DNA of 64,000 bases from positions 1 to 64,000 of the forward strand of contig JBMNOI010000001.1 in assembly GCA_050942995.1 (NCBI GenBank). The letters are read 5' to 3'. Shown here in pieces: positions 56,497-64,000 of this stretch; positions within the stretch are counted from its first letter, which is position 1, and every line of letters begins with the position of its first letter. The notes below the pieces were generated by a model that saw nothing but the letters and a program-made list of their open reading frames with translations, was not told the origin of the DNA and searched no databases. This DNA comes from JBMNOI01 sp050942995. GTDB taxonomy: Bacteria; Chloroflexota; Anaerolineae; UBA1429. The translations under genes and the position numbers were made by a program.

Positions 56497-57358
56497 ATGA
56501 TGCGACGTACCAATGTTCTTTCCGTGCTCCTGGTATTCCTGATGACAATGCTGCTGGTAGCATGCGCGAACAGCGCCCGCCCGGTCCCACCGGCTGCGAC
56601 GGCGCCCGCTACGCCCCAAAACGCCACGGCAGCCACCCCCACGGCCAACCCCGACCCCACCGCCATACCCGAGGCGGACGGCGACGGCACACTCAGCATC
56701 CGGCTCAACGTCCTCAACCCGGAACAGGCGCAGGCACAGTACAGCGTCTTTTTTACGGCGAGCGGCCAGGTGCAAGTGGGGCAGGCGCTGTCGGATAACG
56801 CGTTCATAGGGCCGTTCGTGATGGATGTGGCCGACGAACTGGTGATCGACATCGAGCAGGACCTGCAGAACTTTTTACCGCACCAACGGGCTGGATGAGA
56901 TCATGCGCATCGACCTGGTGGTCGCGCGGGTGGAGGATAGCCACATCCGCAACCCGCTGTGCGCGCCGATCTCCCTCGCGTTCACCGATTTCACCACGAC
57001 CGACCGGGGCAACGAGATCACCGTGGATATCGTCGACAGCGCGCTGAATGACCTGTATGACGAAGAGGTGTTCCTCGTCAAGATCGTCCCGCCGAGCGTG
57101 CAGGGCGGCGGGGGCTATCCGCGCCTCACCTACCAGCAAGACGGAGCCGGCTTCTCGTCGCTGGAGCGTGGCTCCAGCGGGCCTGATTTTTTGGTAGCGC
57201 TCCCGGTGGCCGAGATCGCCAGTCGGGGGGTGCGTGAAGCCACGCTGGTGGTAATGGATTTTGAGAACCAACCCCTGAGCGATCCGATCGACCTCACCTT
57301 TGACGAGAACGGACGCTGCGAGCAGGGAGCGCTGATTATGGTGCAGACGAGACAGTAG
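56497..57358 (+). pseudogene. Lipoprotein gene split by a frameshift
   Basis: The first frame (56497-56898) encodes a lipoprotein signal with lipobox 'LLVACANS' and a Pro/Thr/Ala-rich linker, then a globular start ending abruptly 'LQNFLPHQRAG'. Deleting one T from the T5 run at 56872-56876 joins it to the second frame (through 57358) as 'LQNFYRTNGLDEIMRIDLVV'. Both parts read as one extracytoplasmic protein of about 286 residues with no family I recognise. Causes may be mutation, sequencing/assembly error, or phase-variable/programmed slippage. GAGGAG precedes the first ATG. Confidence 0.7.
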
Positions 57359-57472
57359 GCAGATGTAGCATCGTCTGCTTTTGGGCAAGCAGGTCCCCCT
57401 GCTCCTTGCGGCGTCGGCGGTTATGCGCTAAGCTGTGGGCGCAATGAATCAGGCAGGCACAGGAGTGGCACC

Positions 57473-58693
57473 ATGAACGACGAACGGATCATCCGCGCGG
57501 CGCTGGACCAGGGGAAGGGCGTGCTGCGCCTGGCGCCCAACTGGGTGCCGCGGGACTTTTGCATCCCCGGGCGCCGCATCAAGCTGCATCCTGACGATTA
57601 CTATGCCTATGGCGCACATCGCGGCGGCATCGATGAGCGATGGTTCTCCTCGACGGTACGCGCCGATAACGGCCCGGAGACGTTGCCCGATGAGGGACTG
57701 AGCTACATCGTCATGCGCGACGGGGATGAGATACGCCGCGTATTGTTGCGTGACGCCATCGAGTCGGCCGGCACCGACATTATCGGTCCACGGATGATGG
57801 AGCGCTACGGCGGCTGGCCCATGTACGCCAAGTTCTTCGACAATCTGGGCCCCCTGCCCCATCACCTGCATCAACGCGAGGCCGATGCCAGACGCGTATC
57901 GCAGGCGGCCAAGCCCGAGGCCTACTACTTTCCGGTTCAGCTCAACAACCACGGCGGACGCTTCCCGTACACCTTTTTCGGACTCGAGCCCGGCACCACG
58001 CGCGAACAGGTCATCCAGTGCCTGCGCAATTGGGACAAAGGCGACAACAAAATCCTCAACCTCTCACGCGCCTATCGCCTGGAGCCCGGCACCGGATGGG
58101 ATGTGCCCGCGGGCGTGCTGCACGCACCGGGCAGCCTGTGCACCTACGAGCCTCAGGCGGCCAGCGACGTCTTTGCCATGTTCCAATCGCTGGTCGATAA
58201 TGTGCCCATCTCGCGCGATCTGCTGGTCAAGAATGTGCCCGATGCCCACAAGGACGACCTGGACTATATCGTCGACATGCTGGATTGGGACCTGAACCTG
58301 GATCCCGAATTCTACGAGCATCGATTCATGGCGCCGCAACCGGTCCGACCGATGGGTGAAATGCGAGAGCAGGGAGTCATCGACATGTGGGTGGCGTACC
58401 GCAGCCCCGATTTCAGCGCCAAAGAGACCACCATTCTGCCCGGCCGTCAGGTAACGCTGGTGGACCCGGCCTGTTATGGGCTGATCATCCTGCAGGGGCA
58501 CGGCACGCTGGGACGATGGGCGGTAGAAGCCCCGGCCATCATCCGCTTTGGTCAGTTGACGAACGACGAGTTCTTTGTCACCGAAGAGGCCGCCCGTCGT
58601 GGGGTAACGATCACCAACCTCAGCGACAGCGATCCGCTGGTGATGCTGCGCCACTATGGCCCGGGCAACCCGGACCTGACTCTGTCGACATAG
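57473..58693 (+). CDS. Cupin/class I phosphomannose isomerase-like protein
   Basis: 406 residues. 'LGPLPHHLHQREADA' gives the clustered metal-binding His/Glu, 'NHGGRFPYTFFGLEPGTT' and 'GWDVPAGVLHAPGSLCTYEP' fit a cupin barrel, and 'CYGLIILQGHGTLGRWAVEA' a second barrel. This pattern occurs in uncharacterised sugar-isomerase-like proteins of Chloroflexota and Planctomycetes; the exact substrate is unknown. It is preceded by caggag-type sequence and lies alone on its strand. Confidence 0.7.
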   Translation: MNDERIIRAALDQGKGVLRLAPNWVPRDFCIPGRRIKLHPDDYYAYGAHRGGIDERWFSSTVRADNGPETLPDEGLSYIVMRDGDEIRRVLLRDAIESAGTDIIGPRMMERYGGWPMYAKFFDNLGPLPHHLHQREADARRVSQAAKPEAYYFPVQLNNHGGRFPYTFFGLEPGTTREQVIQCLRNWDKGDNKILNLSRAYRLEPGTGWDVPAGVLHAPGSLCTYEPQAASDVFAMFQSLVDNVPISRDLLVKNVPDAHKDDLDYIVDMLDWDLNLDPEFYEHRFMAPQPVRPMGEMREQGVIDMWVAYRSPDFSAKETTILPGRQVTLVDPACYGLIILQGHGTLGRWAVEAPAIIRFGQLTNDEFFVTEEAARRGVTITNLSDSDPLVMLRHYGPGNPDLTLST

Positions 58694-58847
58694 GATACTC
58701 GGGTATCTTTTGCAATGGCGGCAATGGCAGCCGGCGACCGACGCCGCCACTGCGAATAGAGCATTATAAACTATTGTATAACGTCATCCAGATGAACGGA
58801 GAATCACACCGTGAGGCACAAAGCCGGCCGGTCAGGGGCACAACAAT

Positions 58848-58876
58848 TTGACTTGCCCCCTCGATTATGCGATAAT
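58848..58876 (+). promoter_or_regulatory. Promoter of the two-S1-domain gene
   Basis: TTGACT (58848-58853), 17 bp, GATAAT (58871-58876), about 50 bp before the start. Confidence 0.75.
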
Positions 58877-58931
58877 AGCCCGCGGTTTGACGTTCTTTTG
58901 GATGAACAATCGGTGAGGGAGATCGGGACGA

Positions 58932-59732
58932 ATGGTTAGTGAAGAAAAAAGGGCTGAGGACGTGAATAACACTCAGCCTGATGAGGTGGCCGCCGCCTCA
59001 GAACCCCAGAACGAGCAAGAGAGCCCCCAGACAACGGCCGAGGCCACGAACGAGAAGCCGGACCAAAGCACGGGCGACGAGGCCGTCGCGCCAGGCGGCC
59101 AGGAGAAGGAAAGCGACGAGCGCCCGTCGGACGTCGAAGCGCTCAAGCCCGGTATGCGCCTCAAAGGGCAGGTACGCAATATCGTAGACTTTGGCGCGTT
59201 TATCGATATCGGCGTCGGTCGTGACGGCCTGGCCCACATCTCGACGCTACGCAAAGCGGGCATCGATAAGTCGATTCAGGTGGGCGACACTATCGACGTG
59301 CAGATTCGCCGCGTCGACATGGAGAACAATCGTATCAGCCTGACGATCCCCGGCGCGGGCAAGGGCAGCAAAACATCGCTGCGCGAGCTACAGGCCGGCT
59401 CGACGGTCAACGGGCGCGTGGTGCGACTGGTTGACTTTGGCGCATTTGTCGATATCGGCGCCCAGACAGACGGCCTGCTGCACATCTCGCAGATGCCCTA
59501 CGGCTATGTCAACCATCCTTCTGACGTGCTCAAGGTGGGGGACGAGGTCGAGGTGCGTATTCAGGATGTGGACGTTCAGCGTCGTCGCATCTCGTTGACG
59601 ATGAAGGATGTCGCCGACGAAGAGGACGAGAGCTTTGTGCCACAGGCCGGCGAGCCCGATGAGGACATGCCGACCGCGTTTCAGGTCGCCTGGGAGCGGG
59701 CTCTGGCCGAGCAGCGTCGTCAGGAAAAGTAG
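58932..59732 (+). CDS. Two-S1-domain RNA-binding protein
   Basis: 266 residues. Residues 1-70 are Glu/Ala/Gln-rich and probably disordered; two S1 domains follow, 'LKGQVRNIVDFGAFIDIGVG' and 'VNGRVVRLVDFGAFVDIGAQ' with 'DGLLHISQMPYGYVNHPSDV', ending in an acidic tail. Smaller than the four-domain protein at 28913 and perhaps a specialised ribosome or RNase accessory factor. ATG after gagggagatcgggacga. Confidence 0.85.
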   Translation: MVSEEKRAEDVNNTQPDEVAAASEPQNEQESPQTTAEATNEKPDQSTGDEAVAPGGQEKESDERPSDVEALKPGMRLKGQVRNIVDFGAFIDIGVGRDGLAHISTLRKAGIDKSIQVGDTIDVQIRRVDMENNRISLTIPGAGKGSKTSLRELQAGSTVNGRVVRLVDFGAFVDIGAQTDGLLHISQMPYGYVNHPSDVLKVGDEVEVRIQDVDVQRRRISLTMKDVADEEDESFVPQAGEPDEDMPTAFQVAWERALAEQRRQEK

Positions 59733-59888
59733 CACCGTCCGGCATAACCCGGGATTATACCTTTAGCGTGTGTGTTGTTTTCCGCGTAAGGGTAGTTGCC
59801 TCGAACCTATTTTCCGGACAGCGCCAGACCGCCCAATTCGTCTCGTCACCGTCTCTGCCATACGAGTGGACGTGATCCATTAAAAATC

Positions 59889-59921
59889 AAACAAGGCAAG
59901 CGGATCATGCTTGCCTTGTTT
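59889..59921. terminator. Hairpin terminator
   Basis: 13-bp stem aaacaaggcaagc / gcttgccttgttt with A and T tracts, 157 bp after the S1 gene. The rest of the 354-bp gap (59733-60086) shows nothing recognisable. Confidence 0.75.
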
Positions 59922-60086
59922 GCATCCGCCAGACTATCGTCAGGTTATGCCCGTGGCAATTGCACCCGGCCCGTCACATGGGAATGATCCCGTTCGCCGG
60001 AAACTATGTAGCCGCCCAACGGCAGCATCCCCAGAGCGATTGTTCCACCGGCTCACCCATGTCACCTCATCGTGGAGGAAAGAGCC

Positions 60087-60806
60087 ATGCTGATCCGAGA
60101 GGCCGTAAGCGTCTTTTGGCAAACGCTGCGAGACACGTGGGAAGAGCTGTATCATCTGGCCATCGCCAACCTCGTCTGGCTGTTTTCCTGGGCGTTGCCG
60201 CTGACCCTGATCTCGGTGGTCACCCACTCGGGATTGATGATCGCCGCACTCTTGCTCGCCCTCTGTCTTTTCGCGCTCACCACACCGGGCATCTATGGTG
60301 TGACCAATCGCGTGGCCCGTGGCAAGACGTTTCAGTTTGGCGATTTCATCGACAGTGTGCGCCTGTACTGGTGGCGAGGCCTCCTCTGGATGCTGGCCAA
60401 TATCATGGTATGCCTGCTGATATACGTCAACGTGATCTTTTATCCTTCGACCTTTGAGGGAAGTTGGCCTCTGATCGTCTCGTTCCTCTGGTTAGGATTG
60501 CTGCTCTTCTGGCTGATGATGCAGGTCTACTTCTGGCCGCTCCTTATCGAACACGAGCAGCACCGCATGCTGCTCTCCTGGCGCAACAGCGCCTATCTGA
60601 TCCTGGCCAACCCGTTCTATGCGTTCTTTATCGGATCGTTTGCCCTGGTTCTTCTGGGCGTCAGCGCTCTGCTGGTCATGCCCTTCATCTTTGTCGGCAT
60701 GGCCCTGATGGGCATCCTGGGGAACAATGCGGTGCTCACGTTGCTGCATCGTTTCGGCATCATCGAAGAGTACCGCCCGCAACCAATGGGCAGGGAGACA
60801 TCGTGA
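60087..60806 (+). CDS. Multi-pass membrane protein (DUF624/YesL-like)
   Basis: 239 residues. An N-terminal amphipathic 'REAVSVFWQTLRDTWEELYH', then about five transmembrane helices ('LAIANLVWLFSWALPLTLIS', 'GLMIAALLLALCLFALTTPG', 'GLLWMLANIMVCLLIYVNVI', 'LIVSFLWLGLLLFWLMMQVY', 'FFIGSFALVLLGVSALLVMP'). The layout resembles YesL/DUF624 proteins that often accompany sugar utilisation genes. ATG 60087 follows ggaggaa. GTGA overlap with the next sugar-related gene. Exact function unknown. Confidence 0.7.
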   Translation: MLIREAVSVFWQTLRDTWEELYHLAIANLVWLFSWALPLTLISVVTHSGLMIAALLLALCLFALTTPGIYGVTNRVARGKTFQFGDFIDSVRLYWWRGLLWMLANIMVCLLIYVNVIFYPSTFEGSWPLIVSFLWLGLLLFWLMMQVYFWPLLIEHEQHRMLLSWRNSAYLILANPFYAFFIGSFALVLLGVSALLVMPFIFVGMALMGILGNNAVLTLLHRFGIIEEYRPQPMGRETS

Positions 60807-61594
60807 TAGATCGACCACGGCCTCGGCGAACGTTTTCCATCGATACCCTACGCATCGAGGTGTATGCCGATCGAACCGCCCCGGAGCGGGCCGCCGCCAG
60901 AGATATCGTCGAATATACGCGCCATCTGCTGCAAGAACAGGAGCGAGTGCGCATGGCCTTTACTGCCGCGCCCTCGCAAAGCGAGATGCTGGCCGCCCTG
61001 GCCGATGCGCCCGACCTGGATTGGGGGCGCATCGAGACGCTGCACACGGATGAATATGTCGGCCTGCCCGAGAATGCCCCACAGCGCCTTGGCCGATTTT
61101 TACGCGAGCGGCTGTTCGATCGGGTGCTGCCCGCCCGCGTAATCTATATCGACGGAGCCGCCGACGATCCGGTGGCCGAGTGTGCCCGATACGCGGCGCT
61201 TTTGGCCGAGCGCCCCATCGACATCCTCTGCATCGGCATCGGTGAGAACGGCCGCATGGGGTTTAACGCCCCGCATGTGGCCGATTTCGAGGATCCTCAG
61301 GCCGTCCAAGTCGTCGAGCTGGGCGAGGGGTATCGCCATCAACAGGCACACGACGGCGCCTTTGCCACGGTGGATGAGGTTCCCACCCACGCCATCACCC
61401 TGACCATGCCGACGCTGCTGGCCGCCCGCCGAATCTGTTGCCTGGTATCGGGGGCCACCAGGGCCGACATCGTGCGTCGCACCCTGTACGATGCCGTTGA
61501 CGAGGCCTGTCCGGCCACCGCTCTGCGCCGCCACAAGCAGGCCATGCTCTATATCGACGATCAGGCCGCCGCCCATCTCCGGGCTTTACCTTGA
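60803..61594 (+). CDS. Glucosamine-6-phosphate deaminase-like protein lacking catalytic residues
   Basis: 263 residues from GTG 60803, overlapping the upstream stop (GTGA). The fold is NagB/6-phosphogluconolactonase: 'IETLHTDEYVGLP' keeps the conserved Asp, and 'FLRERLFDRVLP' is the typical helix. But the loop that in NagB reads GxxGxDGHIAFNEP is here 'GIGENGRMGFNAP' (about 145-157): the catalytic Asp, His and Glu are Asn, Arg and Ala. It may be a lactonase-like enzyme, a sugar-phosphate sensor or an inactive relative. Confidence 0.75.
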   Translation: MIDRPRPRRTFSIDTLRIEVYADRTAPERAAARDIVEYTRHLLQEQERVRMAFTAAPSQSEMLAALADAPDLDWGRIETLHTDEYVGLPENAPQRLGRFLRERLFDRVLPARVIYIDGAADDPVAECARYAALLAERPIDILCIGIGENGRMGFNAPHVADFEDPQAVQVVELGEGYRHQQAHDGAFATVDEVPTHAITLTMPTLLAARRICCLVSGATRADIVRRTLYDAVDEACPATALRRHKQAMLYIDDQAAAHLRALP

Positions 61595-61656
61595 GGAATG
61601 GGTTGTTATATATCTTGTTCTCAAGCACACCCTGGACCCGTACGAGAGGAGACATC

Positions 61657-62421
61657 ATGACCCGTTTATCTGTCTGCATCGAGATGTTCTGGGGCGATCT
61701 GCCTATGGAGGAGCGTATCGCCCGCGTCGCCGCACTGGGCTTCCCGGCGTTCGAGTTCTGGGGTTGGAAGAATAAAGATATCCCCGCCATCAAAGCAGCT
61801 ATGACGGAACACAATATCCCCATCGCCGCCCTCTGCCTGGAGCCGGGGCACAGCCTCATTCGCCGTCATTACGAGGCCGAGATGGTGCAGGCGATGAAGG
61901 ATACCGCAGCGGTTGCCGCCGAGCTGAATTGCAAGACCATCATCGCCACCGTCGGTAACACCATTGACGACGAAAGCTACGAGATCAGCCGCCGCCGGGT
62001 GGTTCGCAACGTGCGCGCCATAGGCAAAGTGGCCGAGGATCATGGTCTCACCATCGTTCTGGAGCCACTGAACACCCTGGTGGATCATCACGGCTACTGG
62101 CTGAGGACGATGGCGCAGGCGGTGGATATCGTGCAGGAGGTGGGCTCACCCGCCGTCAAGATTCTGATGGATATCTACCATCAGCAGATCACAGAGGGCA
62201 ACAATATCGCCAACCTGACTGAATACATCGACGAGATCGGCCATTTTCACACCGCCGGCGTGCCCGGGCGACATGAGCTGGTGGGTGGCGAGCAAGATTA
62301 CCGCGCCATATTCAAGGCCATCGACGCCACCGGATACGACGGCTATGTGGGACTGGAGTATCGCCCCACTATGGATACCGAAGAATCCCTCAAACAGGCC
62401 CTGAGCCTGGTGGAAGATTAG
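61657..62421 (+). CDS. Hydroxypyruvate isomerase-like TIM-barrel (AP endonuclease 2 family) protein
   Basis: 254 residues. 'VAALGFPAFEFWGWKNKDIP', 'IPIAALCLEPGHSL', 'ATVGNTIDDESYE', the metal Glu in 'LTIVLEPLNTLVDHHGYW', Asp/His in 'ILMDIYHQQITEGN', and His/Glu in 'IGHFHTAGVPGRHELVGGEQ' and 'YVGLEYRPT'. This fits the Hyi/sugar-phosphate isomerase group. It may interconvert hydroxypyruvate and tartronate semialdehyde or epimerise a sugar. ATG 61657 follows gaggagaca. Likely co-transcribed with the preceding two genes. Confidence 0.88.
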   Translation: MTRLSVCIEMFWGDLPMEERIARVAALGFPAFEFWGWKNKDIPAIKAAMTEHNIPIAALCLEPGHSLIRRHYEAEMVQAMKDTAAVAAELNCKTIIATVGNTIDDESYEISRRRVVRNVRAIGKVAEDHGLTIVLEPLNTLVDHHGYWLRTMAQAVDIVQEVGSPAVKILMDIYHQQITEGNNIANLTEYIDEIGHFHTAGVPGRHELVGGEQDYRAIFKAIDATGYDGYVGLEYRPTMDTEESLKQALSLVED

Positions 62422-62436
62422 AATTTTGTACGAGCA

Positions 62437-62474
62437 GCCTCCTCTTGTCTCGCCGCGGCGTGGCAAGAGGAGGC
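62437..62474. repeat. Stable hairpin
   Basis: 11-bp stem gcctcctcttg / caagaggaggc with 16-nt loop, 15 bp after the isomerase gene. No T run, so at best an mRNA-stability element. Confidence 0.5.
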
Positions 62475-62575
62475 GAACTGTTGTGAGTAGCTCCCGACGC
62501 CGTGATACACCTCCCCACCCCCTGGCTCGTGTCGGTATCGTATGCCATTCGTCATGCCCCGGCTGCCGCTCCTGG

Positions 62576-62604
62576 TTGACCACAACGCGAGCAGGTGATA
62601 TAAT
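62576..62604 (+). promoter_or_regulatory. Promoter of the Lon-like gene
   Basis: TTGACC (62576-62581), 17 bp, TATAAT (62599-62604). The predicted mRNA has a leader of about 275 nt. In it I see no clear riboswitch, only gc-rich segments. Confidence 0.8.
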
Positions 62605-62886
62605 GCGTTTCAATCAGAGGGTGAGGCAGGCAACGAACCGGTAACCAGGCGACAGGCCCGAACACCGGTACGATATCACCCCCAAAACGATCGGCGTACT
62701 CTGGCGCCGCATTCGGTTTATCCGTGCCCCGCGGCCGCATTAAATGACCCCACATGGCGCATCGCAACAGGCCCTGACGCCCGCTATCGCAAAACTCCGG
62801 GCAGGCATCTCGCCTCAACATCACTCCTTCATCGCACCCGCGAGACGAGCGGCAACCGTTTCCACTCGATAGAGGAGATCGCTATT

Positions 62887-64000
62887 ATGCAAGATTTAAG
62901 GTTAAAGCAGGAGCAGCTGCGCAAGCAGACCGATCCCGCCATATTCAAGTTCGAGACGACGGATGAACTCCCGCCGCTGGATCAGGTGATCGGTCAGGAG
63001 CGTGCGGTCCGCGCTATCGATTTCGGCGTGGATATTCCCAGTCCCGGCTACAACATCTATGCCATGGGGCCAACAGGGTCGGGCCGCACCACAGCCGTGC
63101 GCAAGTTCCTGACGCGTCAGGCCGAGAAGCGCCCCGTCCCACCTGAGTGGTGCTATGTATACAATTTCGAGGATCGACGTCGTCCGCGGGCATTGAGTCT
63201 GCCGGCGCGCCGGGCTACGGTGCTGCGGCACCAGATGGACGATCTGGTACAGCAACTCCAGCAAGAGATCCCCCGCGCCTTTGAGGGCGAGCATTATGAA
63301 CAGCGCCGCCGCGAGATCATGATGCGCATTCAAGAGCACCAGCAAGAGCTGTACCAGAACCTGGAACACTATCTGAACGAACGGGGCTTTGCCCTCATCC
63401 GCTCACAGGTGGGGCTGGCCATCGCTCCGATAGTGGAAGGGCGGGTGCTCACCGGCGAGGATTACCAAAGGCTCGACCCCGAGACGCGCAAACAGTTCGA
63501 GGCGTATCGTCCCGATCTGCAGGAGCAGTTCGACAGGACCATGCGTGAAGCGCGCGAGCTGGATCGCGAGGCACGGCAGGCTATCGAGAACATTACCGCC
63601 GAGCTGGCCGGGTTCGTCGTCGACAGTCTGATGGAGGACGTTCGCGAGAACTTTCGCGATTGTGATGAGGTGCTCGAGTATCTGGACGCTGTGCGTCAGG
63701 ATATCGTCGAGAATGTCGAGCTGTTCACCGCTCCGCAAGAGGGCGAGGAGCAGAACGTCATCGCGATGATTCGGCAGTCGCGGAGCGATCGTGGCCTGGA
63801 TCGTTACCAGGTGAATGTGCTGGCGGCCACCGCCGACGGCGAACATGCTCCGGTCGTGTTCGAGGACAATCCGACTTATCAAAATCTCGTCGGCCGCATC
63901 GAATATCGCGCCGAGTTTGGCGCCATGATCACCGATTTCAACCAGATCCGCGCAGGTGCGCTGCACCGCGCCAACGGCGGCTATCTGGTGGTCGAGGCGA
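62887..64000 (+). CDS. Lon-like ATP-dependent protease (AAA_32/LonB-type), 5' part
   Basis: Open to the window end (371 residues seen). After 'LPPLDQVIGQERAVRAIDFG' is a Walker A 'YAMGPTGSGRTTAV' in a Lon-related AAA domain; a coiled-coil-rich stretch (about 115-275, 'QQLQQEIPRAFEGEHYEQRR') separates it from 'YRAEFGAMITDFNQIRAGAL', typical of the AAA_32 / LonC-like family in which Walker B and the Ser-Lys protease follow. These proteases lack the Lon N-domain. ATG 62887 follows gaggag. The catalytic domain lies outside the window. Confidence 0.88.
   Translation, partial: MQDLRLKQEQLRKQTDPAIFKFETTDELPPLDQVIGQERAVRAIDFGVDIPSPGYNIYAMGPTGSGRTTAVRKFLTRQAEKRPVPPEWCYVYNFEDRRRPRALSLPARRATVLRHQMDDLVQQLQQEIPRAFEGEHYEQRRREIMMRIQEHQQELYQNLEHYLNERGFALIRSQVGLAIAPIVEGRVLTGEDYQRLDPETRKQFEAYRPDLQEQFDRTMREARELDREARQAIENITAELAGFVVDSLMEDVRENFRDCDEVLEYLDAVRQDIVENVELFTAPQEGEEQNVIAMIRQSRSDRGLDRYQVNVLAATADGEHAPVVFEDNPTYQNLVGRIEYRAEFGAMITDFNQIRAGALHRANGGYLVVEA

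Overview
The window is a continuous, gene-dense stretch of a GC-rich bacterial chromosome, with coding on both strands, short intergenic gaps and many translationally coupled (ATGA/GTGA) gene pairs. The mix of genes suggests a member of the Chloroflexota (Anaerolineae-like). It includes lipid-carrier-dependent glycosyltransferases with C-terminal beta-sandwich repeats, a T-box-controlled TrpB2, a Lon-like AAA protease, a YgiT-type zinc finger and a PIN-TRAM membrane protein. The taxonomic assignment is inference; no rRNA is present.

Layout. 0-11.7 kb: a PH-domain membrane protein, an F420/NADP-type reductase, a DUF488 protein, two overlapping giant GT-C glycosyltransferases, then a coupled run of enolase-superfamily dehydratase, AAC(6')-like GNAT, metallophosphoesterase and streptothricin-acetyltransferase-like GNAT, faced by a pyridine-nucleotide disulfide oxidoreductase. 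11.9-12.8 kb: two near-identical 240-nt structured RNAs, each with its own sigma-70-type promoter and terminator. I do not recognise their family, and they are the best candidate here for something undescribed. 13-17.7 kb: an EEP phosphatase/nuclease, a NYN-cold-shock fusion coupled to a GNAT, an aldo/keto reductase, and a stand-alone molybdate-binding Mop protein behind a strongly structured leader. 17.9-21.1 kb: a visibly AT-richer island with a complete-looking type II restriction-modification cassette (5mC methyltransferase, Xre controller, HNH nuclease, thymine-DNA-glycosylase-like repair enzyme). 21.1-24.6 kb: a tryptophan T-box (specifier UGG) controlling trpB2 and serA.

24.7-40 kb: folC, pcrA/uvrD, an S1-domain protein, clpC-radA, an unassigned RNA transcription unit (34.5-34.9 kb), then PIN-TRAM-gltX and cysS-rlmB. 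40.1-45.7 kb: a translation operon region, tRNA-Thr, tRNA-Tyr, tRNA-Thr, tuf, rpmG, tRNA-Trp, secE, nusG, rplK, rplA, L10 leader, rplJ, rplL. rpoBC does not follow; topA lies convergently instead. 45.8-55.8 kb: topA, a YgiT zinc finger, a UroD-family protein, lpd, an AcoX-like kinase, ribokinase, a FlK-like thioesterase and ftsH. 56-64 kb: a CAU tRNA, a frameshifted lipoprotein, a cupin, a two-S1-domain protein, a membrane protein coupled to a NagB-like protein lacking key catalytic residues, a Hyi-like isomerase, and the 5' part of a Lon-like protease that runs off the window.

How parts work together: tRNA-Trp ending in discriminator G (42.0 kb) matches the T-box bulge UGGC at 21.46 kb, so this window contains both the sensor and a plausible ligand. 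The T-box output, TrpB2 plus SerA, links indole condensation to serine/phosphoserine supply. The restriction island carries its own repair enzyme for deaminated 5-methylcytosine. Dispersed palindromes (1.6 and 49.8 kb) and a short 'accttcggraggtg' repeat (12.3, 12.9, 53.9 kb) are shared between distant intergenic regions.
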